A stretch of 38,336 nt of DNA from Intoshia linei. Lineage: Eukaryota; Orthonectida; Rhopaluridae. Shown here in pieces: positions 20,399 to 30,907 of this stretch. Under the pieces are notes generated by a model. The model saw nothing but the letters and a program-made list of their open reading frames with translations. It had not been told where the DNA came from and searched no databases. How positions within the stretch are numbered: position 1 is the first letter of the stretch; the number at the start of each line of letters is the position of its first letter. The stretch is from NCBI GenBank assembly GCA_001642005.1, contig LWCA01000229.1, positions 1-38,336 of the forward strand. Reading direction: 5' to 3'. A program made the position numbers and the translations under genes.

Positions 20399-20857
20399 CA
20401 GTGTTTCCCAACCTTTTAAGTTTCATGCCCCACTTTTATCCTTATGAAATTTCTACGCCCCACCATAAGTTGTAACAAATATTTCCATGTAGTGTCCTAA
20501 CAGAATTTATGTTTATATATTACTGCGCAACGAACTGGGATAACAAGATAAATTAAAATTTAATATACCTAAATGTAACATACAATAAACCGAATTAATT
20601 TGTGATTTTTGAGTTATAACTTTAAAGTTAATTGTGATAAATTCCTAATATAAATGTGTAAGTAATGATCACTGATCATTATTGTAATCAAAACCGCATG
20701 TAAAAATACCTCTAAAAATATATTATACCTCTAAAAATATATCTAAATTTTAACAAAAATTGAGCTTATCAATGAATTTGTAACAATAGAAATCATTGAT
20801 AACTAATCAAATATTTTGTTTTCTAAAATTTTCATAAGCCCACGTTGGGAATCACTG
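20399..20857. mobile_element. hAT-type MITE, intergenic
   Basis: A 459-base element with inverted ends CAGTGTTTCCCAACC and GTTGGGAATCACTG is flanked by a perfect 8-base duplication CTCTATAC (20391-20398 and 20858-20865). Blocks containing GCCCCAC lie just inside the left end. It is non-coding. Confidence 0.9.
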
Positions 20858-21269
20858 CTCTATACACTGCCTAATCGATTGTTCATTATCTAAAAATGAA
20901 AAATAACCGTTGGAAATTGCATTGGTTATCAAAATATCAAAAGAAATTTTATATTACCTATTAATAAATGAAAAAAGTAGGCCGTTTCAACGGTCCTGCT
21001 TGTGATTAATTGGAAATTGACCCGCGAAAAAATTAAAGTGAAATTATCACTTCGTGGCAAATGACTTTTGAGAACAACTGGTGTAAAATAAAATGTTGAC
21101 TGGTTATAGTTTAATTTTTAACTCGATATATAAGATGTTAATAGTCTTTTCTCAATTTACTAAAAAACCTTTTAATTTTATTACGAAACCGTTTTAGTGA
21201 ATTTAAAAAATAATTCTTCTAGCAACCCTAGGGTAGTTATCACGATTAAGAAACTGTTCTAATATATTA
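20858..21269. other. AT-rich spacer, nothing recognised
   Basis: This is the upstream flank of the small gene at 21270. A GC-richer patch near 20980-21060 (GGCCGTTTCAACGGTCC is a near-palindrome) has no recognised role. Confidence 0.3.
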
Positions 21270-21559
21270 ATGGATTATTTTACTACTTATGCCGATAGTC
21301 GTCAAAGTGGTTCATATGGATTATGGATACACAATTTTGTAGATAATTTGATAATTTCCGTTACTTCGACTCGAAATTATTCTGAAATATTAAGTGAGTT
21401 AACATTATGCCGAGTCAAATAAAAAATCCAAACATCCCGATTAAATGTTTTTCTGAACATTTTGTCAAACGATGGGGCACAACTAAATTGTTACATAAAA
21501 ATATGCGACCATTATTTGTAAATCATTGTAAAGTTTTAATGGACATTTTGATTAATTGA
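21270..21559 (+). CDS. unidentified small gene with an apparent frameshift
   Basis: Two overlapping frames look coding. 21270-21422 begins MDYFTTYADSRQSGSYG and ends LCRVK. 21407-21559, in another frame, contains NPNIPIKCFSEHFVKRWG and ends at TGA. They overlap by 16 bases around GTCAAATAAAAAATCC, where a one-base change in the A run would join LCRVK to NPNIPIK. No GT-AG pair of normal size joins them in frame. The reading is either a broken gene, a sequencing error in a homopolymer, or two unrelated frames. The stretch YADSRQSGSYGLW faintly recalls the late strand of caspase-like (C14) peptidases, but that is too weak for a call. Its stop lies only five bases from the calreticulin stop on the other strand. 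Confidence 0.35.
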
Positions 21560-21564
21560 TACAA

Positions 21565-22957
21565 CTATAATTCGTCCTTATCATTTTCTTCACTGTCACC
21601 ATCCAAAACATCATCTTCCAATTCTTGAGTTTGTGAATCATCGTCCGATGGAATATCATCAACATCTTCAGAATCGTCTGATTCCTTTGGTTTATCTTTT
21701 TCTGCTGCTTTTCTTTCAGCCTCTTCTTTGGCTTTTTCTTCGTCGTAAATCTTTTTTTCAGCAGCGCGTTTTTCATTTGCAACGGCAATATGATCTTCGG
21801 CGTCAATCTCGTCGTTCGAAATAATAATAGAATCAAATCTGGATCCTGATTTTACTTGCCAAATTTCTATAGCTGCAACACCTAAATCTTTAAATCTTCC
21901 CAATGAATCATCAAATACGTATTCCGGGTTGTCAATTTCAGGATGAACCCATGGTCCTTTGTAATCTGGATTTTTTATTTTCTTTGCTTTCCATTCTCCC
22001 TAGAATGAAATATAAAAATTTAAATAAATAAATGCATGCCTTGTAATTGACATTTTCAATCATGGGGGGTTCCCATTCAGGGTCATCATCATCCCAGTCT
22101 TCAGGTTTGGTGGCTTCAGGGTCAGGAATCTTTTCTGGTTGATCCCAATCATCTGGTTTTTCGTCAGTTACGTCATCAATCATTTCATCATCGACCCAAT
22201 CGTCTGGTTTAGAAACGGAAGGATCCTTAATCATTTTAGATGGAAGGACATCAAAGTCATCTTCAATATTTCCTTCTTTCATTAATTCTCCATCCACCAA
22301 TACTTTGTATCGGTGTAACGGAGATAATACTAGAGTGTAGCTGTGAGTAAATGTATCGTGCTAAAAAAAATTATATAAACTTTAAAAAATTAGTACTGGG
22401 CAAGGAATATTGTGTTTGATCAAATGATTTTTATCATTATAATTGATTATAAGATGAACTTTTTTTGTTTCACCTCCGCATATATCGGGTCCAAACATGA
22501 TACCATATGGAGAGTCTCCATTGATGCTCTTTTGGTCGGTATCTGACGACATGATTTTGAGGTATCCACCTCCACAGTCAATTTCTTGAGGATGGGCAAC
22601 GGAATAATGAACAACCAAGTCATTTTCTAGATTGTTTATACTTTCATCAAATTTAGCAGATAGTCTGAAAAATTTGGCATCACCGACAGTCGTCAATTCT
22701 AGATTTAAATATACAAATCTAAAAAAAATACAAACCAAAATCACTCGTATCTTGTGTATATTTATTATGGTTTAATGAGAATGTTCCAAGATTATCACCA
22801 GATTCAGAGCTTACCCAATTATCCATGTCTAAATTTTATTTATTTCAAAAAATGTTATAATACCTTTGAACTGTTCTTGAAAAAAGATTTTTGACATGGA
22901 ACGAGTAATCAAACTTAAACATAGTGTGAAAATAAGGCTTTTAAATTTTATAAACAT
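21565..22957 (-). CDS. CALR: calreticulin, ER Ca2+-binding lectin chaperone
   Basis: Calreticulin folds N-glycoproteins and stores Ca2+ in the ER lumen. Five exons (22957-22864, 22828-22736, 22698-22397, 22360-22040, 21999-21565) give 414 residues, close to the human 417. A hydrophobic signal peptide covers about residues 4-19. The globular domain has the disulphide cysteines Cys104 (DCGGGYLKIM) and Cys136 (FGPDICGG). The P-domain has repeated KPDDW/KPEDW units and the WEPPMIEN, GEWKAKKIKNPDYKG and WVHPEIDNPEY B-repeats. The tail is long and acidic and ends KDEL. The first three introns are 35-37 bases with GT-AG ends. The fourth (40 bases) must start with GC (AAG|GCATGC) to keep the NYK-GEWK join. 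It is divergent from ATP6V1D. Confidence 0.96.
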
Positions 22958-23346
22958 TATCTCAATCACTTCTCAGAATAAAATGGAGTAATTTATTAAA
23001 AATGTGTATGACGTGTCACTAAGTTAATTTTAATTTTCAATGTAACGCATAGTTTTATTATATCGTGGACAGATTTTATTGGTTGTTTTACTAACCGAAA
23101 TAGAAACTATATTTACAGTTTATCTTTAAATTACTATGATAACATAAATTTTAAAAATACATTAGTATTTTTTGGTTAATTGTAATTATTATTTCATTAA
23201 ATTTGTCATATCACTAAAGTGCAGAAATCTATTACTCTATATTTAATGTCATTAATAGTGGTGAATTAGAACTAATATAAATCCAAGCAACGAGACGTCA
23301 ATATGTAGTTAATCTTTATTGATTTTTTGTATTATTTTATCCAGAA
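22958..23346. promoter_or_regulatory. shared upstream region of calreticulin and ATP6V1D
   Basis: The 389 bases between the two divergent start codons must contain both promoters and may act bidirectionally. The sequence is AT-rich throughout, and no specific element was recognised. An ER-stress element for calreticulin was looked for by eye and not found. Confidence 0.4.
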
Positions 23347-24241
23347 ATGTCGATGCAATCGGGGCGATATGATATTTTCCCTTCGCGTTTAGCTTGCATA
23401 ATTATGAAAAATCGTCTTAAAAATGCCGATAAGGGACGGTCACTTTTAAAAAAAAAATCTGATGCCTTAACTATAAAATTTCGTGCTGTAATCAAAGAAG
23501 TAATTTTAACTCAATTTAAATAAAAATATTCAAGATTGTTAAAGAAAAACAAGCTGTAGTCGAAAAAATTGTTGCTGCGTCAATTTTATTTTCCGAAGCT
23601 AAATTTACCTCTAGCAATGTTATCAACGTTGTAGTTCAGAAAGTAACTAAAGCACAACATAAAGTAATTTAGCTTATTTCGCGTAAAATTTAAGAGTAAA
23701 TGAATCTTGAATTACATTTTAATTCTAGATTGAAGTTAAGAAATCCTTTATAGCCGGAGTAATACTACCGGTTTATCGAACTTCTATGGAAGGAAAAAAT
23801 GACATGTTTAACCTTACGGGTTTGTCCAGAGGGGGGCAGCAAATTGAGCAATTAAAGGTTTTAAATCTCAAATGAAATTTCAACTATTTCTAGAAAACCT
23901 ACATAGTGATGATTAAGAAATATGCTCATATCGGAGGTTTACAAGTATCGTACCTAACTTTGGATCATGTTATAAAATTAACAAATCGGCGAGTTAATGC
24001 TATTGAAAATATTATTTTACCTAAAATTGAAAAAACTATTAGTTATATAAATAGTGAACTGGACGAACGTGATCGGGAAGAGTTTTATAGAATGAAAATG
24101 ATACAATCTAAGAAAACCAAATTGGCAGAGAAAAAAAGGAATTTGATGAAAACCAGAACTCAAGAATGGCGTCAAAGTGGCATTGAATCTCCTAAAAATA
24201 TATTAGATAATAATGTCGATGACGATATTTTACCAATATAG
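23347..24241 (+). CDS. ATP6V1D: V-type proton ATPase subunit D
   Basis: Subunit D forms the central rotor stalk of the V1 sector, coupling ATP hydrolysis to proton pumping into endosomes and lysosomes. Exons 23347-23499, 23535-23663, 23729-23857 and 23894-24241 encode 252 residues (human 247). All joins are phase 0. Landmarks are [49 protein letters not shown] and [17 protein letters not shown], followed by [15 protein letters not shown]-type helix (here [17 protein letters not shown]). It is a long antiparallel coiled coil as expected. Introns are 35, 65 and 36 bases. The start was chosen because [14 protein letters not shown] aligns with the family N-terminus. Confidence 0.95.
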
Positions 24242-24413
24242 ATTAATAAACTTTCCATTACATTTCAGGTATATTTCATGCTAGATAAATAGTAGACTCG
24301 GTCATGTGACCCTTACCTACTCTACCTCTCCACGACCCTGATGATGACAAGATATACAATAAAATTTAATTTCGTTCCATAAATGTGGATGTCTGTAATT
24401 TTCTGCTTATTAT

Positions 24414-24715
24414 ATTAGGTCATTCACAAAGTAATATCGTTTTTATAACTATAATTAAAACTTCTATAATAATAATTTTAATTAACCTTTATTCTACAAA
24501 ATATTCTCCATTGCATTCAACAATTCTTCTCCAACGTTCCGGTAGCTTCTTAATTCCATTATGAAAAAAACTGGCTTTTATTTGTCAAAAAGTTATCAAT
24601 GTCAGATTTTAAATGCTCAATTGAATCGTATTTTTTCCAAGGTAATGGTTACTCATCGACCTAAAAAAGTGATAGTCAGAAGGAGTAATGTCTGGAGAAT
24701 ATGGTGGTGAATATT
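24414..24715 (-). pseudogene. mariner transposase C-terminal relic
   Basis: On the minus strand the frame reads PPYSPDITPSDYHFFRSM, the mariner catalytic block whose final Asp is in PSDYH. It then has GKKYDSIEHLKSDI and LPERWRRIVECNGEYF before a stop at 24491-24489. An internal stop follows KSQFFS. Only the last third of the transposase is present. At 24415 the motif TTAGGTCATTCACAAAGTAA resembles a mariner inverted terminus. The 5' side is cut off where family A-associated sequence begins. Confidence 0.85.
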
Positions 24716-24784
24716 TTTATAAAGTCCACATTTCAATTACAGTTTTTTTAGGGGTGTTAGCAAAATAAATTTCAACCTATCAAA

Positions 24785-25680
24785 CTCACATCTTACGGAT
24801 CAAAAACCCCAATTGTCCTTTTTTTATATAAAATCAAACGAATTGGAGAATTAAAAATAAAATATACTCTGGTACGGATTTTAAAATGAAATTTAAATTT
24901 AAAAAAATTATATCTTCAGGGCTAAAACTCCAAATTACCGTTTTTTTATGAAACCAGCCCTAGAATTTAAAAAAATTTACAGGTGGTACAATTGTATCAT
25001 GTTAACACACACAAAAAATTTCAATCCGAGTAAGTGACGACTTCACGGTCAAAAAAGCATTTTAGCATTCATATATATTTTTTCCGAAATATTTTATTAA
25101 AGCAAATAATGTGAAATAATTAACGGTCCGAAAATTAAAAAAAATAGATTATTCTGATAGAGTTTATTCCAGTTGATATAAATAAAAAAGTTCAACCCCA
25201 GAAATGTACGCATTCCCAGTGAAAAATAATTTTTAATATATTATCAACCAGTATTTTTCAAATATTTCGATTAAAATAATTAATTGAAAATGTAAATATT
25301 GATCCTACAATTTCAAAAAAAAATTTGCATTGAACGTCTACACATTTCTAATAAAAAAATATGGGCGAAAATCGATATAATTCATTCCTTCGGAATTTTT
25401 TTCATTGCTACGTAATTTTTAAATTTCAAATTCTCATTTTCAAAACATTTTGTATAAAATTAAATTAAAACTACAACAACAATTACTAAAAGTAATACAA
25501 CTTTGTTATAATCATTTTTATATTTATTACAATCCTTTCCAATATTTGTAAAATTTGACTGAAATATGTTTATAAAGTGAAAATTCTGTTAATTATTGAT
25601 ACGTAATTGGTATTTTTAAGTATTTATTAAATTGGTACTGAATATATGTCATCACATTGAAAATGACAAAATAAGTTTTT
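24785..25680 (+). repeat. dispersed repeat family A, longest copy
   Basis: 24785-25405 matches 3205-3840 along its length. The following 25480-25680 (including TTTGACTGAAATATGTTTATAAAG and TGGTACTGAATATATGTC stretches) matches the reverse of 28090-28290. The element is therefore longer than copy 1 suggests. Just upstream (24715-24780), a motif GTCCACATTTCAATTACAG matches the flank of the copy at 34740-35050. Confidence 0.75.
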
Positions 25681-26401
25681 ATAATTTTATTTTTTCTGAA
25701 ATTTATGCTATTTATGACAATTTTTAGGATTGGACTGTTTTTACTTTATTTTTAATATTATACACATATTCTGTCTAATACATTAAAAAAAATTGCTTTT
25801 AAAATTTTAAAATACTATGAAAAACATAAAAAATCATGGGCGAATAACGGAGGTTTTACTGTATTACATATTTGCTTAATTTTTTAGTTAAAAAAATACA
25901 TCAAGAAGCTCGGTCCGAAATCCAGTCTCGGTAAAACTACCTACCGTTTTATATTCATAAAAATCTACCAAGTTGGTGATGTTATAATAATAAATACAAA
26001 AAAGCTTTAATGAATTTACTGTATTCTATAAATAATTTGTAATGTTTGTACAAAATGATTGTTATTCTTAATCCTGTGTGTATATTCAATTTGAAACTAG
26101 CTGGACAATCAATGCATTATCCAAATGTTGATGAATGTGTACTATTGGATTAAGAATAAGAATAAACTATATGAACAAGTTCAATGGTAGCCTGTATTTG
26201 TATTGCAGTAGGAGAAAGATTGGCTAATTTTCCATTTTGAGAGTATTTGCATTTTCACGTTCATTAATATTATCCTAAATACGATTAAGTTTTCATTTCC
26301 TCATTTTATTTTTTTGGATTTATATACAAATCTCGTTTTAATACAGACTAAAGGTAATAAGTTGAGATTATTAGAAAAATATAATATTATTTAATGATTA
26401 G
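25681..26401. other. spacer with a solo pogo-like terminus
   Basis: At about 25838-25866 the sequence reads, on the minus strand, TACAGTAAAACCTCCGTTAT, the style of a pogo/Tigger inverted end. Its partner was not found. The remainder holds the promoter of the first homeobox gene and shows no coding island. Confidence 0.4.
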
Positions 26402-27226
26402 ATGGACTTTCCGTACATATATGGCAATATAAATAACACTAATAATGAAAATTATATGAATGCAAATCCTGATAAACATCCAAAACCGTCTCATGTTGAC
26501 GATTATAGATATATGTTTAATAATGGTGTAAACGCCAATTATACACCATACAATGGATATTTTACTCAAATGGCTCCCCCTCCACAATTTACCAATCCAA
26601 ATGTAAATGGTTTCAATAGTTACAATGAAAAATTTGGGTTTAATATGAGTAATTATGTCAATTTCCCCGAACCCAATATAAATATGAATGTTGAGGAGTA
26701 TTATGAAGAACCCAAAAAGAAAAGGCGAAAATCCATAAAGTGTAATTTTTCTTTAAGAAATTTTTAATCTTGTAATTTATTTAGATGGACCACCTACAAA
26801 GTGTAGAAGGGAGAGAACTACATTTAGTGGTCAGCAACTCAGTGTACTCATTAGCATTTTCAATAAAAATCAATATCCTGACATTTTTTTGAGGGAAGAT
26901 ATTGCTACTAAAATTAATATTTCCGAATCCAGAATTCAGGTAAAAATGTATATAATTATATATTATAATCAAATAGGTTTGGTTCAAAAATAGAAGAGCC
27001 AAATTTCGTTTAAATCAGCGTAAAGATAATAATGATGGTATTAATTATAATTACTTATTTATTAACATAATAAATTATAGATACAACAGTAGTATATAAA
27101 AATAAAGATAATAAACATTTGAACAAAACAAATCAAGATAAAAATATTGTGTTGAATCCGTCCATGTTTCAAAATAGTGTTTTTAACAAAAATTGTCTTT
27201 CAGATAATGTTAAACCGAATTTATAA
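26402..27226 (+). CDS. Otx-like paired-class homeobox transcription factor 1
   Basis: Exons 26402-26741, 26785-26939, 26977-27037 and 27081-27226 (introns 43, 37 and 43 bases) give 233 residues. The homeodomain covers about residues 120-179. It begins [15 protein letters not shown], contains [15 protein letters not shown], and its recognition helix is [16 protein letters not shown]. Lys at homeodomain position 50 and the PDIF-RED pattern point to the Otx/Gsc/Pitx group, closest to Otx; these factors prefer TAATCC sites. An intron lies exactly between positions 46 and 47, a classic site in paired-class genes. The N-terminus is rich in Asn, Tyr and Pro with a basic KKKRRK nuclear signal just before the homeodomain. 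No Otx tail motif is visible. A tandem paralogue lies at 29942. Confidence 0.9.
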
Positions 27227-28089
27227 TTTTAATCAGTTTATGTATATTTAATTATCAATAAAAATGTTATCTTTAATTATATTTAATGTATGTTGGATGT
27301 TTGAGGTGTAATATTTCAGATACTGACTAAAATAACTAAATGTTACGGCACTGAAAAATATTTTTCAATATTTTAATTAGCAGCACAGCGTAATATTTAT
27401 ATTGTTCTACTCGGTAATTATGTCATGTACATTGTAAATTCTGCAATATGAACATTAAAATTTTATTTTAATTAAAATAAAAAATTTAATTTAACGAGAT
27501 AATTATTTTTTTTAAAACTCTCTATTCTGAACAATTTATTTAATTTTCGTTATTCATAATTTATACAAAATTCAACATATCAATGAGAATTAATAAATAT
27601 TATCATGTTGCAATGGTCTTAGACCCTGATCTACAGACCTCTACCAAAGTTCTGCATCGGATCGTGTTGAGATGATATGTACGAACGAAACGATCAATTT
27701 ATGTCCGAAACACGATTAAAATTTAATCAAAAATAAATTAAATTAAGTTAAAAATTTAAAACATTAAATATTTAAATTTTGTAAACAAGATCTGAACACG
27801 AAATATAAATATTTTGTAAACACGATGCGAAAATCTTGTTCGGATCGTGTTGCAGAATATACTTCTCTAACCTCTACTAAAAATATTTATTTTAAGCTAT
27901 AACTTGAAAAAATTCACCAGCTACAGAAAAAATATTATAAGGGCATCCCTACACAAGTATTTATAATTGACGGGTTAATTTTTAGAAATTACTCCAATTC
28001 GGAAAATTTAGAAATGAAAACCGCTAAAGCTACTATAATAGTGCTTGTGATTTCCGGGAAATTTCAAAAAAATAATAATTCAACGAATA
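27227..28089. other. intergenic, weak inverted-repeat structure only
   Basis: Around 27645-27890 a TTCTGCA(T)CGGATCGTGTT block near the left faces a GGATCGTGTTGCAGAATA block near the right, suggesting an old inverted-repeat element of about 240 bases. No target duplication was found, and nothing else is supported. Confidence 0.35.
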
Positions 28090-28600
28090 TATACTAAAAC
28101 TAGCTTGAAAATAACCTATTGTGTCATTTTCAATGTGATGACATATATTCAGTACCAATTTAATAAATACTAAAAAATACCAATTGTGTATCAATAATTA
28201 ACTGAATCTTCACTTTATAAACATTTCAGTCGAATTTTACCATTATTCCAAAGGATTGTAATATAAAAATGATATTAACAAAGTTTTTTTAGTTTCGTTG
28301 TTTAATTTTTTATTTAAAATTATTTTTCACCAGGAATGCGTAGATTTTTGGGGTTGAAATTTTGTATTTATATCAACTGGAATAAGCTCTATCAGAATAA
28401 TCTTTTTTTTTAATTTTCGGATTGTTAATTAATTCACATATTTTGTTTTAATAAAATATATCGGAAAAAAATATATGAATACTAAAATGCTTTTTTGACC
28501 GTGAAGTCGTCACTTATTCAGAAAAAATTCTAAGACGGGTAGTTATTTCAATAAAGTTGAACACACACACACAAAAAAATTGCGTAGCATATTATAATAT
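28090..28600 (-). repeat. dispersed repeat family A, internally deleted copy
   Basis: 28090-28530 is the reverse of the right part of the 24785-25680 copy. It then jumps directly to AAATTCTAAGACGGGTAGTT (28528-28600), which in the 34740-35150 copy lies about 270 bases further out. That arrangement is best explained by an internal deletion. Together with the 24785 copy it forms an inverted pair flanking the first homeobox gene. Confidence 0.65.
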
Positions 28601-29941
28601 GTTCACCATTAAGCAACAGTGGAGAGTGGCCAGACTTAAATGTTGATATTCTCAAAGTTTTATTCAAACGGTTAGAACACATATAAATTATGCATGTTCA
28701 TTGAATTGATTTTAAATGGACAAAATCAACTGTAGAACATTTTAAAAGGACATTTTTTCATAACCAAAAAATTAAACCTCAAACCTTTTATTGTTCATTA
28801 CATTAATTTACACTAAATTGAATATATTTAGCTTAAATTAAAATGAATATTAATCAAAGAATATGCATAATTTCACATTTAATAATCAGCATAAAAGAAA
28901 AAAATTTTGCATTTTAAATTGAGAAATTAAGCAGTTATATTTTAATTAATTATGGAAATACAATACTAAACAAATATATGCTAGTGCAAGTTATTAAATT
29001 TAACTTAAATCCTTGAATTATGTACATTGTACAATGTACAGCTAGGATTAATTGTTCAGCTGAATAAAATTGGATCTATTAAATTAACATGTAAGTAAAA
29101 TCATCATTTATTTGTATTTATCATTTTTCTTTGTATGCGAAATTATTCGTTTACAATTTCCCGTAAATAATAGATGTTATAAATTCGGAAATTTTTGACA
29201 TAACAATTAACAATTGACATAAATCAACATTGTTTTTACACTGATGTACTTGTCATTTACTTGAAAATTGAAGTGTTTTTAAACCTCTTGAAAACAATAA
29301 TAAAACATAGAAATATTCAATTCAATGAACATTGTTCGTTTAACTAATAGAAAATCTAAAACCTATGAATTATACCAGTTACATTAAAAAAATGTATATT
29401 TAAAAATGTGACAAGTTATAGATAATACTAACGTGTATTCGATCTTTATTAGTATTAATGCAATATCTAAACATTTTCAAATTCTTACAAATTAATAAAT
29501 TTTAGGGTTCATAAATGGACATAAAAATACAAATATTGGTGTTTTAATACGATGGTTATTCATTAATCCTATTTCCGTTTCCAATTCTTGATAACAGAAT
29601 CGCATGTTCATCAAGTCAGTAGAATTAATATTTCAATTAAAATACATAATATGACTCAACCATTAAGGCTATTTATTAGTTTATTACTCCTGCCAACAAT
29701 TTTTCTGAGTCAATAAAATGTCGTGATAATCCGCACCAACTCGAAATGATCGTATGAATATCTTGACAACTTGATAGTTTAACTCATAAGTCACGCCCAA
29801 TTCTATATTTACAACAATAATATGAGTACAATAATTACTTTTCATTTCATCAATCTAATTTTACATAAATTTTTATTATTACTATATTAAAATCAACATA
29901 ATGTAAGTAAATATGTTTCTTCATATACATATTAAACTTAG
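28601..29941. other. long spacer upstream of second homeobox gene
   Basis: A perfect 20-base palindrome TGTACATTGTACAATGTACA lies at 29021-29040. A 21-codon frame near 29652 starts MTQPLRLFISLLLL like a signal peptide but stops at once. No supported gene or transposon was found, so this is likely regulatory or neutral sequence. Confidence 0.4.
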
Positions 29942-30907
29942 ATGGATTTGAAACCGATATATACAAATTTGAAGAACGTGAATCTCCAAAACGAAGATAG
30001 TGACGAGGAAGCACACATAAAGTCTTATCCTAAATATGAATTGTCACACATTCTGAATAATGAATATGTTGATAACATCAGAAATGCCAAATTTTCTGAA
30101 ACATTCCAAGTATTACCTCGAAATGGCTCGATACCTCCAAATTTTCCTATCCAGCATGAGGAATTTCATCCGTTTCCAGAAAAGCCAATATACTCTAGCC
30201 AATTTTCTAATATGAATTATGAAATGAACCGGACATATAATAATACTCTCAATTCGTACCGTGGATATTACAATTTTCCACCAATGAATGTTCCTCAACA
30301 GTTTATACATCCCAGTCCAAATTTTAAATTTAATAATCAATCGCAAATAGCTGAATTAAATGTCAGAAACTATATAAACTGTCATGAGATAATTGAAAAA
30401 AATGTAGATGAATTACCTATGCCAAAACAGAAAAAAAGAAAAGCAAAGTCTGGTAAGTGTTAATGTTAGTTAATAAATTTAAATGATTGTAATAAAAATA
30501 TTTAGATGGTGGTCCAAAGGTTAGAAGAGAACGGACAACATTTACGAGCCAACAGGTTAGCATGTTACTGAATGTTTTCCGAAATTCTCAATATCCAGAC
30601 GTAATTATGAGAGAAAATATCGCCAACAGATTCAGAATTTCAGAATCAAAAATTCAAGTTTGGTTCAAAAATAGAAGGGCCAAAATTAGACTCACTAAGC
30701 AAAAGAATGAAGCAAAAAGTTTATCATTTATTTTTTTTTAAATTTAATTATTTAGATGAGACCAAGTGTCCTAAAATTCAAGATCCAAATGAAGAATCGT
30801 GTAAAGTGGACCAATTGATAAATTTAAGTGATAATATATTAGACGCAACTATGATTAATGACAGCGTTTTTAAGAAAAATTCAATTTCAAATGATATTGA
30901 TAATTAA
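29942..30907 (+). CDS. Otx-like paired-class homeobox transcription factor 2
   Basis: Exons 29942-30452, 30506-30718 and 30756-30907 (introns 53 and 37 bases) encode 291 residues. The homeodomain covers about residues 176-235. It begins [15 protein letters not shown], continues [17 protein letters not shown] and has recognition helix [16 protein letters not shown], again with Lys at position 50. A basic stretch [10 protein letters not shown] precedes it, as in the paralogue at 26402. Both N-termini are rich in Asn, Pro, Phe and Tyr. Unlike its neighbour, this gene has no intron at homeodomain position 46/47, but it shares the intron just before the homeodomain in the same phase. It is a nuclear DNA-binding regulator, probably of anterior or neural cell identity by family analogy. 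Confidence 0.9.

Noticed and set aside
29652-29717. 21-codon frame resembling a signal peptide
   Set aside because: It stops immediately and no downstream exon in phase was found. A hydrophobic stretch of this length is common by chance.
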